DNA from: Guadua angustifolia
Lineage: Eukaryota; Streptophyta; Magnoliopsida; Poales; Poaceae
Direction: 5' to 3'
NCBI GenBank assembly: GCA_036346375.1
Contig: CM070508.1
Location: 20,528,852-20,592,851, forward strand
DNA: 64,000 nt
A program made the translations under genes and the position numbers. Positions 46,954 to 58,237 of the stretch are shown in pieces (the first letter of the stretch is position 1; each line of letters starts with the position of its first letter). The notes under the pieces were generated by a model. That model did no database searches. It was not told the origin of the DNA and saw only the letters and a program-made list of their open reading frames with translations.

Positions 46954-48307
46954 AAGGGGCATTGGGTGCGTATCTTCGTCGCCAACCCATCCCTCCACTT
47001 CTCTTGAGCTCCCACTACTCGGTTCCACCGGATTTTGCAAAAGATTGAGTGCGTTCTTATTCGGACGTACTGTTTTCCGGCCGCCGTCGCCGATTAGTCA
47101 TTCCTCTGCCGTCGCCGTCATCGCCGGTGAGTTGCCGCGCCACGCCACCACCGGCGTCAGTTTCGCCAAGCCGCCACCACTCGACCGGTCGGCTAACACT
47201 CAGGACTTCTCTTCCTTCACGCCGGCTATTGGAACAGCAAAGTTTGTTTTCGGTTTGAACCATTCCTGTGCACAGCCGTGACTAAGAAGAGATGCAGTGC
47301 TTAGTTAGTTTGTACATGACTTTTCAAACAATTTGCGAAATTTGTCTATTTTGTTGCAAACTCGTTTTAGCTCCAACTTGCATGCAACAAATTTTGCAAA
47401 TTAGTAAAAATTAATACCTAGCTACGTTAATTTCACTGAAATTTTATAGATAAATTTATACTGTTAAAATATTCACGGAGGTCCAAATTTCATTTAATTG
47501 TGTAGTTTCTAAACTGAACATCCAAAAATGCCAAAATAAATTTTATAAATCTTAGAAAATGCTAAACTATAGACCTTGAAGTTTTCATGAAGTTATGAAT
47601 TAATTTGATTTTCTGTATTTTCTGAATGTTTGTTTATTCGTTGTTTTTCTTGCGATAGAAACGTTTGACGCCGACGCCGTTGTTGATCCGCAAGAAGACG
47701 ACTATCTCCTCGCTGACCAAGGCAAGTTCCCAGCAAATTTTTGCAAGTTCTGTTGAAGCATGTTGATCCATGTTTTGAAATGCTTTGTAGATTTACAAAC
47801 TTGCATGCTATGTTGATTAAAAATAACAATAATATATTATGATAGATTATAGTTAAATACCTTGTTAATATGTATGCTTGCTACATATTAATCCATCTGT
47901 CCTTTGGCTGCCCTAGAATAATTAATTATAATATAAATGGCTTGACACCTTATTTAGTATAATAGTAGTGCTTAGTTATGCTAAATACTATTTGTATGTT
48001 TAATTGAAAGCTTGTTACTTGAAATTCTAAATGATTGAGTGAAAATATTATTTAAAAAGGGCAGTTGGTGCTGCCAGTTTGGTAAAATAAAAGAAAAGAT
48101 TTGGTATTCTAAAATTTGAATAGGGTGGAAGGTTGCATGGCGGGTGCAGAATGCACGAGACTCGGGTTTGAGTATGTACCACCCTAGTCACCCTAAGGAC
48201 CGATCCCTTGTGGTTGTCAAACAATGTACAACAGTCTTGACGCGGGTTCCGAATGGGACGGACTGGCCGAGTAGCTAGTGAAAACTTAATTAAGACATGC
48301 CAGACGG

Positions 48308-48817
48308 TGGAGGCCGTGGTTGTAGCCACAGAGTCCTACAGCGCAAGAGGGGGCTTCCATTATGGTTGTAGCCATTTGGCGGTGAAACCTCAGCGGGCGT
48401 GATTTAGTTAAGATGTAGCTAGAGAAATGGCCTTGTGATTTTCACTTGGGGTTATATGCCAAAGGAAGTGTATGACCGAAAAGAGTGAAATATCTCTCGC
48501 GGGTAAAGCGTGCAAACTCTGCAGAGTAAACAAACTATTCGAATAGCCGTACCCACGGTCAAGGGTGGACAGAGGGCGTTGTCACATGGTAGATTTTCCC
48601 TATTTGGTTTCAAAATCAAATTTTTTATAAAATGAAGTACGGTTGGAGCCGTGAATGTTTTAGTTTGATAAAAGACCGTGGTTGGAGCCATGAGAGAAAA
48701 GATTTCAAAAGAAAACCACGGTTGGTGCTGTGGAAAAATATTTTTTTAAAAAAATAAAACCATGGCCGATGCCGTGAGTTGGCTCATGTTTTGTTTTTCC
48801 ACGGTTGGCGCCGTGTC
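48308..48817 (+). repeat. interspersed (CC)GTGGTTGGxGCCGTG repeats inside the LTR
   Basis: About seven variants at 48308, 48360, 48638, 48674, 48715, 48757 and 48798; the last five are spaced ~40 bp. Most are partly self-complementary (CACGG...CCGTG). Confidence 0.7.
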
Positions 48818-49393
48818 CTGAAAAGTTTGAAACTCTTATTTGTTAAAAGAAAATACCTTTGAAAACTGCTCTTCAAAATTCTAGTATAAAATTTTAAAAA
48901 TTGGCTTTTGGCAAATTAACCAATTCCTTCCTTAAATTAAACTACATCTTGCATTTCTTTTGGGACTTGTTGAGTATGTTGCATACTCACCCTCGCTTTT
49001 CATTGCGGGGCTGCTTATTCCATAAAGCAGATCAGGAGATCAGAGATAGCTATCCAAGAGCCTGCATTCCACCGTTCGACATTTGCGATGAAGGCTTTGA
49101 AGAGGAGGATCATCCGGACGTCTAGGATCGCGTTTTCTCCAGTCTTTGCCTGTGGTGTTTTGGACTTCGCTTCGTCAAGTTTATTTGCTAGTTTAATGTT
49201 TCCGCTGCTGTATGACCTACGAGTCTAACTTTTGTAATAATGGGCCATGTAAATTAAGACTCTGAATTAAATTTTTAATTATCGCATGGTTATGGTCCAT
49301 CTTGTTATGATCTGTGTGTACTAGCTATTGATCCAGGACTAGTGCATGTAAACACAGCTGGGGCCCGTATCCTTTTTGCGGGTTCCGACAGAA

Positions 49394-49405
49394 TGGTATC
49401 AGAGC
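49394..49405 (+). other. primer-binding site of the chromovirus
   Basis: TGGTATCAGAGC, three bases after the CA end of the 5' LTR, complementary to initiator Met tRNA. Confidence 0.92.
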
Positions 49406-50444
49406 CAAGACTGTAGAACGTGACCTAGTAGAATGGTTAAACCTTAAGGACTTACTTTGGAATAACAAAGTATTTTAAAAAAAATCTACTCTCATCTTGT
49501 TCTATCTTATCCTTACCTCATTTAAAAAGTTATTTCTACACTCTTTCCTTGTCAAAAGATAGATTGTCAAAGTTGGCATTGAGCAAAGCAAAGGATATAC
49601 AGGCATTCTTCAGAGTTTATTCCAGCATTTGCATTACAAATGTCGGCCAATCTATGCCACGAGAGAAGAATATCACAAAAGTCACATACTCTTCGAAGTC
49701 TACTACAATCTTTGCCTCGAAGACCATGAATATCAAGACTAGAAGAATACCCTAATTAAGCTCTAGGCCAAGCTATCCATTTTAGTAGGCGACATTGTGA
49801 GCCGTTCTATTTCCTCTTTTTGTTGATAGCCACAATAAAAAAAATATATTTATGAACTTCTAAGTTTCCTTGCTTCTATCTTTTCTATCTTAGCATCTTG
49901 CTCTTGTCTTATCTTTTATCTAAAATGTTTTTCTGATCTTGCCTTGTTTCAAAATTTCGCAAATGCCTTGCTATACCTCGTTCGCTGGGAAGGAAGGAGG
50001 TTTTTGTGAGGAGCTGTCTTTGATGCTTCTGGAGCTAGGCTACACCCGTCGCCCAGAGAATCGTTGCCTTTCTGTTGTTGGTTATAGCATGAACAAGTGG
50101 GGGGTGAGACTGCTCATTTTTTTTTCCAAGGTGGCTGGAGGAGTGAGAGTCTTAGGATTAAGTTGAGACTCGAGTATCGGGTCGCGTCAATAAGATAGCT
50201 TTACCCTTTGTAATAAACGTTAAGGTTTTGTGCTTAGTTTGGTTCTTGTTGTTTGCTGAGTGTGCAGTATGTGTTGCATAGCCCCTAGGCTTTTGTAAGC
50301 AACCATACCAAGTTAATTAATAAAGTTGGTTAAGTTTGGGTTTAATATGTTCCCCCACCTTAGAAAATTCTTGCATCTTATCTATGCTATTTCTACCTTT
50401 CCTAACCCAAGCAACACTCAAAATGAACACCCATAGCAAGGGCC
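49406..50444 (+). other. leader and lost gag region of the chromovirus
   Basis: This should encode gag. No gag motif is recognisable in any frame; frames of 60-75 codons at 49549 and 49939 look random. The gag appears deleted or replaced. Confidence 0.5.
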
Positions 50445-53400
50445 ATGATGTCTGTACCTCGTCCGATACAGCGGACACCCCGTCAAAACCCCGTTACACA
50501 GCCAGCAAAAACTAACAATACAATAGATGTGCAATGCTACAATTGTCATCAAATGGGACATTATGCAACCAAGTGTCCTCAAAGGCGCTCAAACATAGCT
50601 CCAGTTCCATTCAACCTAGGATCAGCTTCAGTCCGTACACCAAGTCAGGGTCGTGGGAACCCTCAGACTCCCAGAACCCCAAATCGAGCTGGAAGGAGCC
50701 ATGTGAACCATATCTCTGCTAAAGAAGCACAAGAAGCTCAGAATGTAGTGATGGGTACGTTTCTCGTAAACTCTGTACCTGCTACAATTTTGTTTGATTC
50801 TGGTGCATCTCATTCATTCATATCCAAGGGTTTTGTGGAAAGGAACCATTGGGATACAATGAACCTAAGGAACCCTATGATAGTGAAATCCCCGGGAAAA
50901 GAAATGATGACTAAAAAGGTATGTCCCAAGCTAGAAATAGAAATTAATGGAGTGAAGTTTCTAGCAAACCTTATCCTATTAGATTCCCAGGGAATAGATG
51001 TAATACTTGGTATGGACTGGTTAACCAAACATGAAGGACAAATTAATTGTGCCAACCATACCATATTTCTTGTCAATAAAGATGGAGCTCGAGTATGCTT
51101 CTTATCCGACCCGCCTCAAGACCGACCCGGTTTGTTGAATCGGTTAAAGGAAATAACATTGGAATCGATCAGGTAGCAAAAGAATACTCGATGTCTTTCC
51201 CGATGACTTGCTGCATGCCACCGGATCGAGATATAGAGTTTGTTATTAACTTAGTTCTGGCACAACCCCAATCCATCGAGACCCTATCGGTTGTCTCGCT
51301 AACCTATTAATGGAATTAAAGAAGCAAGTTGAAGAATTACAGAAGAAAGGCTTCATTCGCCCTAGTTCATCGCCTTGGGGAGCTCCAGTTATTTTTGTGA
51401 AAAAGAAGGATAATACCCTGAGAATGTGTATAGATTATAGATCTTTGAATGAAGTGACAATCAAAAACAAGTACCCATTGCCAAGGATCGATGATCTATT
51501 TGACCAACTCAAGGGAGCTTGTGTTTTCTCAAAAATAGATTTAAGATCAGGGTACCATCAAATTAAAATCAAGAAGGAAGATATTCCTAAGACTGCCTTC
51601 ACCACTCGGTATGGACTTTACGAGTTCACCGTGATGTCCTTCGGATTGACCAATGCACCAGCCTATTTTATTCATTTGATGAACAAGGTGTTCATGGAAT
51701 TTTTGGACAAATTTGTAGTTATCTTCATCGATGATATTCTGATATACTCCAAAGATGAAGGAGAACATGAGAAGCATTTGCGTTTAGTTTTGGAAAAACT
51801 CAGGGAACATAAGCTTTATGCCAAGTTCAGCAAATGCGAGTTTTGGATAAAGGAAGTCTCTTTCTTGGGCCATGTCATTTCCGCTGGAGGAGTTGCTGTT
51901 GACCCGAGTAAAGTAAAGGATGTACTTGATTGGAAGCAACCAAAATCAGTAACTCAAATTAGATGTTTTCTTGGTTTGGCTGGATATTATAGAAGATTCA
52001 TAGAAGATTTTTCCAAAATCGCAAAACCGCTTACACAACTATTAAAGAAAGAAAAGAAGTTTGAATGGACCCGATCGATGCGAAGATAGTTTCCAAGCGC
52101 CAAGAAGAAACTAACCTCTGCTCCAAGATCGACGTTACAGATATACAAAAGGACTTTGTGGTTTATTGTGATGCTTGAAGCAAGGTTTAGGTTGTGTGTT
52201 GATGCAAGAAGGCAAAGTGGTGGCCTATGCATCTAGGCAGTTACGCCCTCATGAGGAAAATTACCCAACTCATGATTTGGAGTTAGCAGCCGTGGTACAT
52301 GCCCTTAAAATTTGGAGGCATTACCTCATCGGGAATCGAACTGAGATATACACTGACCATAAGAGCTTAAAGTATATATTTACTCAACCAGATTTAAATA
52401 TGAGGCAAAGAAGATGGTTGGAGCTGATAAAGGATTATGATGTTGGAATCCATTATCACCCTGGGAAAGCTAATGTAGTGGCCGATGCTCTGAGTAGGAA
52501 GAATTATTGTAATAGTATATTAGTTAAGGAAAGCCAGCCAGCTTTGCATGAAGAATTCAAGAGAATGAATTTGGAGATAGTGGAGCAAGGATACATTAAT
52601 ATGATGGAACTGCAACCTACCTTGGAGGACCAAATTTAAGAAGCTCAGAAAGAAGATGCAGAGGTTTTGGAAATTATTGAGAGGATGAAGAAAGGAAAAG
52701 CTCCAGAATTTTCAATAGATGAAAAAGGTACTCTATGGTTTGGGAAAAGAATTTTTGTACCCAATAAGAAAGAAGTCAAGGAAATGATCTTAAAGGAAGC
52801 TCACGAGACTGCCTACTCAATTCATCCAGGAAGTACCAAAATGTATTTGGATTTAAAGAATCATCTTGGTGGACCAGTATGAAGAGAGAAATTGCGAGTT
52901 TGTTGCTATGTGTGATATCTCGCCACGGTGAAAGCCGAGCATCGAGACCCGCAGGATTACTACAACTGCTAAAAATTCCCGAATGGAAATGGGAAGAGGT
53001 CGGAATGGATTTCATCTTTGGATTACCAAGGACTCAATCTGGATATGATTCAATCTGGTTATAGTTGATCGTCGACTAAATCGCTCATTTCATTCTGTTA
53101 AAACCACCTACAGGAGACAAATTGGCGAGTTGTACATGACAAAGATAGTGTGTTTGCATGGAGTACCCAAGAAAATTGTGTCGAATAGAGGTACTCAGTT
53201 CACCTCAAAGTTTTGGCAAAAGTTGCATAGTTTATTGGGTACGAATCTTAACTTCAGCACAGCATACCATCTACAAACAGACGGCCAGACTGAAAAGGTA
53301 AATCAGATTTTAGAAGATATGCTCAGATCCTGCGCTTTGACAAACAAGACAAGTTGGGATAAGAATTTGCCTTATGTAGAGTTTTCATACAACAATGGAT

Positions 53401-54069
53401 ATCAATCAAGCATTCAGATGTCACCTTTCGAGGCATTATATGGACGCAAGTGTCGAACACCACTTTATTGGAAGGAAACTGGAGAAGGAAAAGTGTTTGG
53501 ACCAGATGTACTCAAGGAGGCAAAAGAACAAGTGAGGTCGATCCAGCAAAAATTAAGAGCTGCTCAAAGCCGACAGAAAAGCTACGCTGATAATCAACGT
53601 CGGGACTCGAAATTTGCCGAGGCGACCTTCGTATCCGAAAGTTTCACCAATGAAAGGAATCAAACGATTTCGGGTTAGTGGAAAGCTTGCACCTAGATAT
53701 ATTGGACCGTTCAAAGTTTTGGCCAGAAGAGGCGAGGTAGCGTATCAGTTGGAATTACCACCACAACTAACTGGCGTGCATGATGTATTTCATGTGTCTC
53801 AACTAAGAAAATGTCTTCGAGTACCAGAGGAACACATGCCCTTAGAACAGTTAGAATTACAGCAGGATCTTTCTTACAAGGAATATCCAATACAGATTTT
53901 GGATGAGGCAGTTCGCAAAACTCGCAGTAGAAGTATCAAATTCTATAAGGTGCAGTGGAGCAACCATACCGAGAGGGAAGCTACCTGGGAGCGTGAAGAG
54001 GACCTACGAGCAGAATTCCCAAATATTTTTCCCAGCTCTATCGAATCTCGGGGTCGAGATTCCATTTAA
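50445..54069 (+). pseudogene. chromovirus pol region with frame breaks
   Basis: 50445-51176 has a CCHC zinc knuckle (CYNCHQMGHYATKC, residues 31-44) and the protease DSGASHSFIS. 51180-51309 is a frame-broken RT leader. 51310-52089 is RT (WGAPVIFVKKKD, LRMCIDYRSLN, FIDDILIYS, FLGLAGYYRRF). 52175-52639 is RNase H (YTDHKSLKYIF, ADALSRK). 52667-53064 has the integrase zinc-finger remnant and the core start (GMDFIFGLP). 53130-53678 continues the core, where the second catalytic Asp of SDRGTQF reads Asn (SNRGTQF). 53614-54069 is the C-terminal domain with HDVFHVSQLRKCL and the chromodomain-like tail. At least four frame breaks. RT active site intact; integrase inactive. Confidence 0.9.
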
Positions 54070-54080
54070 GGGGGGTAGGT
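54068..54080 (+). other. polypurine tract of the chromovirus
   Basis: AAGGGGGGTAGGT, overlapping the pol stop codon and ending one base before the 3' LTR. Confidence 0.8.
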
Positions 54081-54081
54081 T

Positions 54082-55683
54082 TGTAACATCCTCATTTTTC
54101 AAAAAAAATAAAATAAAATAAAATAAAATCATGCATGTAGTATTTGTAAAAATAAAATAAAATAAAATTTTGTTTATAATAAAATCATTTGAAAATGAGA
54201 ATGTTCTTTTCAAATATTTTCAAAAACTTGAATTATAAATTAAGTTTGTTGATTTTATAAAGATTTGTACAAGTGTCTCGATTTACTAAAAGAATTTTTG
54301 CAGAAAATCTATATTCCGAAAAATTCCAAAACCAAGTTTATTAGGTTCCAAATATTCCCTAGTATTTTAGAGAATTTTTCCAAGATTTTTAGAGCCTTTT
54401 TATTATTTTATCTCAAGCGCTATCTATATCCACCAAATAAAATCCGGAAAAAAACTGCCGGTCCCACGTTCAGACTACTGTAGCATCATCTTCTCCAATC
54501 GGCATTTCCAGTGAGCGTTTCCTTCTCTCTCCTCCATTAGAGTAACCGAAGAACTTCCGGATCACCTTCATTTAAGCACCAAAAATTCCATAAAAATCAG
54601 TTTCGGAATCCTAATCGCCTCCTCTTCAATCCACAACCGTTTCCCAGTTTCGGAATCCTAATCGCCTCCTCTTCAATCCACAACCGTTTCCCGGATTAAA
54701 ACTCCACTATTTGCTCTTTAATTTCCACGAAACCTTCATTGCGGCCGTTTTCGTTTCCACCGTAATTTCTAGCTCTCCAGTGCTCCTCCCGCACTATAAG
54801 AAGGGGCATTGGGTGCGTATCTTCGTCGCCAACCCATCCCTCCACTTCTCTTGAGCTCCCACTACTCGGTTCCACCGGATTTTGCAAAAGATTGAGTGCG
54901 TTCTTATTCGGACGTACTGTTTTCCGGCCGCCGTCGCCGATTAGTCATTCCTCTGCCGTCGCCGTCATCGCCGGTGAGTTGCCGCGCCACGCCACCACCG
55001 GCGTCAGTTTCGCCAAGCCGCCACCACTCGACCGGTCGGCTAACACTCAGGACTTCTCTTCCTTCACGCCGGCTATTGGAACAGCAAAGTTTGTTTTCGG
55101 TTTGAACCATTCCTGTGCACAGCCGTGACTAAGAAGAGATGCAGTGCTTAGTTAGTTTGTACATGACTTTTCAAACAATTTGCGAAATTTGTCTATTTTG
55201 TTGCAAACTCGTTTTAGCTCCAACTTGCATGCAACAAATTTTGCAAATTAGTAAAAATTAATACCTAGCTACGTTAATTTCACTGAAATTTTATAGATAA
55301 ATTTATACTGTTAAAATATTCACGGGAGGTCCAAATTTACGAATTGTGTAGTTTCTAAACTGAACATCCAAAAATGCCAAAATAAATTTTATAAATCTTA
55401 GAAAATGCTAAACTATAGACCTTGAAGTTTTCATGAAGTTATGAATTAATTTGATTTTCTGTATTTTCTGAATGTTTGTTTATTCGTTGTTTTTCTTGCG
55501 ATAGAAACGTTTGACGCCGACGCCGTTGTTGATCCGCAAGAAGACGACTATCTCCTCGCTGACCAAGGCAAGTTCCCAGCAAATTTTTGCAAGTTCTGTT
55601 GAAGCATGTTGATCCATGTTTTGAAATGCTTTGTAGATTTACAAACTTGCATGCTATGTTGATTAAAAATAACAAATAATTTA
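54082..55683 (+). repeat. 3' LTR, truncated after about 1.6 kb
   Basis: It matches the 5' LTR from TGTAACATCC to about position 47829. Then it gives way to a short copy of its own TTACAAACTTGCATGCTAT (55684-55702, templated by 55639-55657) and the 363-bp block. It contains a 47-bp tandem duplication absent from the 5' LTR. Confidence 0.92.
54598..54691. repeat. 47-bp tandem duplication in the 3' LTR
   Basis: CAGTTTCGGAATCC...AACCGTTTCC is present twice (54598-54644, 54645-54691) and once in the 5' LTR (46798 on). It arose after, or during, the last transposition. Confidence 0.95.
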
Positions 55684-55704
55684 TTACAAACTTGCATGCT
55701 ATCA

Positions 55705-56067
55705 TTGAAGCACAATGAACAGTTTCGCCAAAAATCTCAAAAAATACAGAAGAAATCTTTTGTTTGATGAATAGTTTAGTCAAATTAAATCCTTTCATTA
55801 GTAGAAAATTCAAATTAAGCTTTGATTAATCTAGGAAAAATGCAAATGGTTAATTTTAAAATTCAAACATTCTAAAACTCAAATTTTTTGGATGTTACAA
55901 AAAAGGTTGAACCTCATGCCATCACTGGTAGTACCAAAGCTAAGACATTGTAAATTAATTAGTTAGGTCCATCTCATTCCAAGCGTGTGGTTTCATATTT
56001 GACTTAGGTCAAAGGCTTGTAAGGTTAAGTTTTAAGATGACTAAGGTAAGACTTCCACATATTCTCT
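55705..56067. repeat. 363-bp block, copy 2 of 2 (empty-site side)
   Basis: Same as 45912-46274. After ATTCTCT it runs into GCCCTTCTGACCC, continuing the outer solo LTR without interruption, so it represents the target before insertion. Confidence 0.96.
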
Positions 56068-58237
56068 GCCCTTCTGACCCACCTTGGTGCACTACTCCTT
56101 GCCATTTGCCCCAATCTAAATGATTACCATCCTAGTTGATAACCAAGCACCACGTGCTATTAACAAGTCAACTTTATTGTGTGACCTTCTCGTCATCATA
56201 ACTCAACATCATTGTGTGACAACACCTGACACACCAATTCCATAAATATATTCCATATTCCATTAGTCAAGATTAACTTTTGATATACCAAGATGTGAGA
56301 TATATGTGGCATGACTAAGCAAACTATCACGATCTAACTAACCCATGTTGATTTTAATATTAATCAAATAGTAATAAATCAATCTAGGGTGATAACTATT
56401 CATGACAGATAAATGACAAGGTAGGGAATCCCAAACTATTTTGAAATAATTGTACACATAAAATATCATGTATAAACTAAAACAACATAGTAATTTTATA
56501 AACTGGGTTCAAAATGATCAAAGCACAACTTTTCTTGGAAAATATCTTATTCTTGCTCTGGAATTTGGTCTTACATCAACGGATCTTCCTCGGACGCTCC
56601 GAGCATTTCGACGTTTGCGTGTAATGAGAAAGAATACCAAATAAACATAAAAAGAGCAAATAAACTCTAAAAATCAAATAAAATTTACAAGTAAATAGAT
56701 CTAATTTTATAAATTTTTAGAAATTTGAATTGCCTCAATCAAAGCTCGTATGCGGGAGAACGGGCTCTCAAAATATTTGAAAATAAAGAAAATACCAAAA
56801 ACCAGAAATTTATTAATTAACCGAATTATTTTTATACCGAAAATTTGATTTATTGTGCAAGCGTGACGTTAGCTCTGGCCTAGACTAATCAGATCATGAC
56901 ATGTAGCTGGCGCATAGACTTGGCCCACCAGATCGGTTGATTTACCTTGGACTCATAGCATTGTTCCGTGCACCCATTGATGCAAGCGCTGATGTCCTGC
57001 AGTGACGTCACACTAACGCCAGCGAGCACACATAGTAGCATCTCAAGACAACACGTGGCACAACCCAGAGCAGGACACTTGGCAAGATCTGAGCAGCAGA
57101 CCTAGATCCAATGGCTGAGATTTACTGATGAGGTTCAAACCTGACGCGATCTCGTGGTGAAATCTAAACCATACGCAACACATTCAACGAACGAGGCTTA
57201 CCCAAACTAGGTGGCGAGATCAGACACATGGCTAGATCTCCACTGTTCGTAGACAATCCAACGGCTAACAGCAACTGAACCCAGCGATGGTGGCATGGCG
57301 GCGGAAGGTCACCGAACTTGGAGAAGATGAGCACAGCAACGGCGTTCTGGCGATCTTCCAATTACTTGATGTGGCACAAAAGAGAGAGGACGTCGCGGGA
57401 CCTCAAATTCAGTATTGGTGGTAGCAGGAATGGCTTGTCGACGGCAAGTGAAGCACTTGAACGCTTGGTAGATTTTCATGAACTATGGCGAGCTCCTACA
57501 CACGAACTACGGTGGCTTTAGCAAAACTGCTCCGACGAAAAGGTGCGGCGGGACTCGTTGAACCTTGGGCTAGGGTTAATGCACCTTTTAAAGGCCTCAA
57601 CGACGATGCACAACCTAAAAACTGAACTGACACGGTAGAGGAGTCCTTCTCCAAGATGGCGGTGACCTCACGAGGATGAAGAACAGGAGCCATCCATGTG
57701 GCGCGATCAACGGGGATGATGCAACAAACGCGACACAATCCTAGCCTCACATGGAATCCAACGGCCACAGGGATAAGGCCTGAACCGACATGACCTAATC
57801 TCAAGCGTTCGATCAAGATCCAATGGTGCATGTGTATTAGGGTATTTGGCTTTGAAAGTGGCCGCCCGATTAAGATCTAACGGCTATTGGTTAAGTTTCT
57901 AGAATTCGGGCTGCACAGGACTAGGCTGGCACTCGCTATTAACTAATTTCCAGGGTTTTCTTAATTAAAATAATTTTGTTAATTAAATTAATTCAGTTAA
58001 GGCAATAAAAATATCAAAAAAATTTCATAAATACTTTAAGATATTTGGAACTCAAATAAAATATCTTCAACAAAACTTTATTTAAACTTTCTTATTATTT
58101 AATTAGTTTTCACAAAAGGCCATATTAAGAATAATAAATAAATTCAAATAAAATCCAAAAAAGTCCAATAAATTCAAGAAATTCTTAAAATGCATAATAA
58201 ATTCAAATAAAGCCAAAAATTGGGATGTTACAAAGGA

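Larger units (their letters stand above)
46278..49390 (+). repeat. 5' LTR (3113 bp) of the chromovirus
   Basis: Starts TGTAACATCC and ends GGTTCCGACA. It contains (TAAAA)n near the start, a TATA box at 46947, a GC-rich leader (46980-47280), the conserved TTCGAATAGCCGT block (48538-48551), a run of CCGTGGTTGG-type repeats, and the hairpin GAGTATGTTGCATACTC (48971-48987). Its first half agrees with the 3' LTR except for roughly ten changes by eye. Confidence 0.93.
46278..55703 (+). mobile_element. Ty3-gypsy chromovirus (Tekay/Del type), 3' LTR truncated
   Basis: 5' LTR 46278-49390, initiator-Met primer site, zinc knuckle, protease, RT, RNase H, integrase, chromodomain-like tail, polypurine tract, then a 3' LTR cut after about 1.6 kb. 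RT-RNaseH-integrase is the gypsy order; the C-terminal tail (PIQILDEAVRKTR, then WSNHTEREATWEREEDL) and 3-kb LTRs fit Tekay/Del. The left flank CTACC corresponds to CTGCC at the unoccupied site (56065-56069) downstream. Most of gag is missing. Confidence 0.93.
42174..58232 (-). mobile_element. outer solo LTR (about 3.2 kb without inserts), Tekay-type family
   Basis: On the minus strand it starts TGTAACATCCCA at 58232 and ends GGGTCCCGACA at 42174. The target duplication AAGGA is exact on both sides (42169-42173, 58233-58237). It survives as 42174-43101, 46107-46277 and about 56068-58232. The gaps are a second solo LTR (43102-46106), a full element (46278 on) and a duplicated block. Conserved internal landmarks shared with the other LTRs include the block around GGCTATCCGAATAG and ACACTCTGC. 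Confidence 0.87.

Noticed and set aside
46892..47281. Plus-strand 129-codon frame and its duplicate at 54892
   Set aside because: It lies in the GC-rich leader of the LTR, and the three frames and the opposite strand are all partly open. No domain. Present twice only because LTRs are duplicated.
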